Assembly: GCA_012842235.1 (NCBI GenBank)
Contig: DUTE01000123.1
Coordinates: 1-6,043 of the forward strand
From: Bacillota bacterium
GTDB lineage: Bacteria; Bacillota; DTU065
Direction of reading: 5' to 3'
Length of the DNA stretch: 6,043 nt
Position 1 is the stretch's first letter. The number at the start of each line of letters is the position of its first letter. Shown here piece by piece: positions 5,556-6,043 of the stretch. The position numbers and the translations under genes were made by a program. Below the pieces are notes generated by a model. That model was not told the origin of the DNA. It made no database searches and worked only from the letters and a program-made list of their open reading frames with translations.

Positions 5556-5592
5556 AAGATGGCTAAAGACTTAAGGGGTCTTTAGCCATCTT
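5556..5592. terminator. Bidirectional terminator between sfsA and the SGNH hydrolase gene
   Basis: Perfect 15-base arms, AAGATGGCTAAAGAC (5556-5570) and its complement at 5578-5592, enclose a 7-base loop. It starts two bases after the sfsA stop and lies eleven bases beyond the end of the - strand gene. The U-run is modest in both directions (TTTTCTAAT on the minus strand, TTAGTTTA on the plus strand), but the long stem supports termination of both transcripts. Confidence 0.8.
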
Positions 5593-5603
5593 AGTTTATA
5601 CAA

Positions 5604-6043
5604 CTACAGAAGTTCTTTTACTTTATCTGTCCATATCTTGTAGCCTAAAGGGGTGAAATGGACACCATCTACAGTAAGTTCCGATCTAATATAGCCATTT
5701 TCATCGGCAAAGAGACTGTAGAGATCGATATAGGTAATATTATTGTTTTGGGCAAGTTTTTCTAATTCTTTGTTAGTCTCTTGAATGGTTTGGGGAGAAA
5801 CATTAACAGACTTGGCCATAGGGCAGATAGAATGTAAGAAGATCCTAGAGTTAGGTGCGTTTTCTTTAAGGTAGAGAAGAAACTTTTCCACATCAGAGAG
5901 ATAAGAAAAGAGTTGGTTGTTGTAAATAAAATTATTAGTACCAATCATAACAAAGATTGCTTGGGGATCTTTTTCAAGTCCAAGAAGATGTTTCCTATCC
6001 CATAGTCCTGTAGCAAAATCGCCCCCGACACCGCGGTTTATAA
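5604..6043 (-). CDS. SGNH/GDSL-type esterase-lipase family protein (N-terminus beyond the window)
   Basis: The C-terminal 145 residues of an SGNH-fold hydrolase, probably an acyl or acetyl esterase. The frame stays open to the window edge; the ATG at 5948 is internal, because clear family sequence continues upstream of it. From the edge inward, block II is NRGVGGDFATGLW (the Gly of SGNH), and block III is FVMIGTNN, where the first Asn of GTNN is the expected oxyanion-hole residue. Block V near the C-terminus is VDGVHFTPLGYKIW, with the catalytic Asp and His. Block I with the nucleophilic serine (GDSL) lies outside the window, as would any signal peptide, so cell location cannot be judged. The NRGxGGD form resembles the subgroup that includes platelet-activating-factor acetylhydrolase-like and rhamnogalacturonan acetylesterase-like proteins; the substrate is unknown. 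It converges on sfsA and shares its terminator. Confidence 0.9.
   Translation of the reverse strand, partial: INRGVGGDFATGLWDRKHLLGLEKDPQAIFVMIGTNNFIYNNQLFSYLSDVEKFLLYLKENAPNSRIFLHSICPMAKSVNVSPQTIQETNKELEKLAQNNNITYIDLYSLFADENGYIRSELTVDGVHFTPLGYKIWTDKVKELL

Noticed and set aside
5762..5944. Minus-strand open frame of 60 codons within the SGNH hydrolase gene
   Set aside because: It is in another frame of the same strand as the hydrolase, which carries the GTNN and DGVH motifs. It is a shadow frame.

Overview
The window looks like ordinary chromosome from a low-GC, probably anaerobic Bacillota (Clostridia-like) bacterium. The grounds are AT-rich DNA, strong AGGAGG-type ribosome binding sites, sigma-A-type promoters with extended -10 elements, compact Rho-independent terminators, and genes common in that group (peptide ABC transporter, SfsA, small ferredoxin, Gfo/Idh/MocA dehydrogenase). 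This is inference from style and content; no species can be named.

Layout. Bases 1-1994 (+) are the end of a peptide/nickel-type ABC transporter operon. A few codons of an upstream gene are followed by two ATPase subunits (DppD/OppD-like and DppF/OppF-like) that overlap by 29 bases, then a terminator. The first ATPase has a start-codon/frame conflict at about 31-37. Bases 2085-3105 hold a single-gene unit with its own strong promoter and terminator, encoding a 259-residue protein I do not recognise. Its terminator is bidirectional and also serves a convergent 71-residue ferredoxin-like gene (3138-3353, -). That gene has a G-tract palindrome of CsoR/CstR type over its presumed transcription start.

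Bases 3363-3618 are a dense control region. They contain the CsoR-like palindrome, an 8-bp inverted repeat, three tandem 13-bp repeats and a LacI/CcpA-like palindrome that abuts the ribosome binding site of a Gfo/Idh/MocA oxidoreductase (3619-4674, +). That gene ends in a hairpin terminator. It is followed by an independently promoted sfsA (4798-5553, +) and a bidirectional terminator shared with a convergent SGNH/GDSL hydrolase (5604-6043, -), which is cut by the window edge.

Apart from the ABC operon, the genes are separate transcription units divided by terminators and give no sign of one joint pathway. I found no mobile element, CRISPR array, RNA gene or clear new multi-gene system. The most interesting material is regulatory: the ferredoxin's metal/sulfur-type operator, the symmetric tandem repeats, and the orphan gene at 2220-2999.
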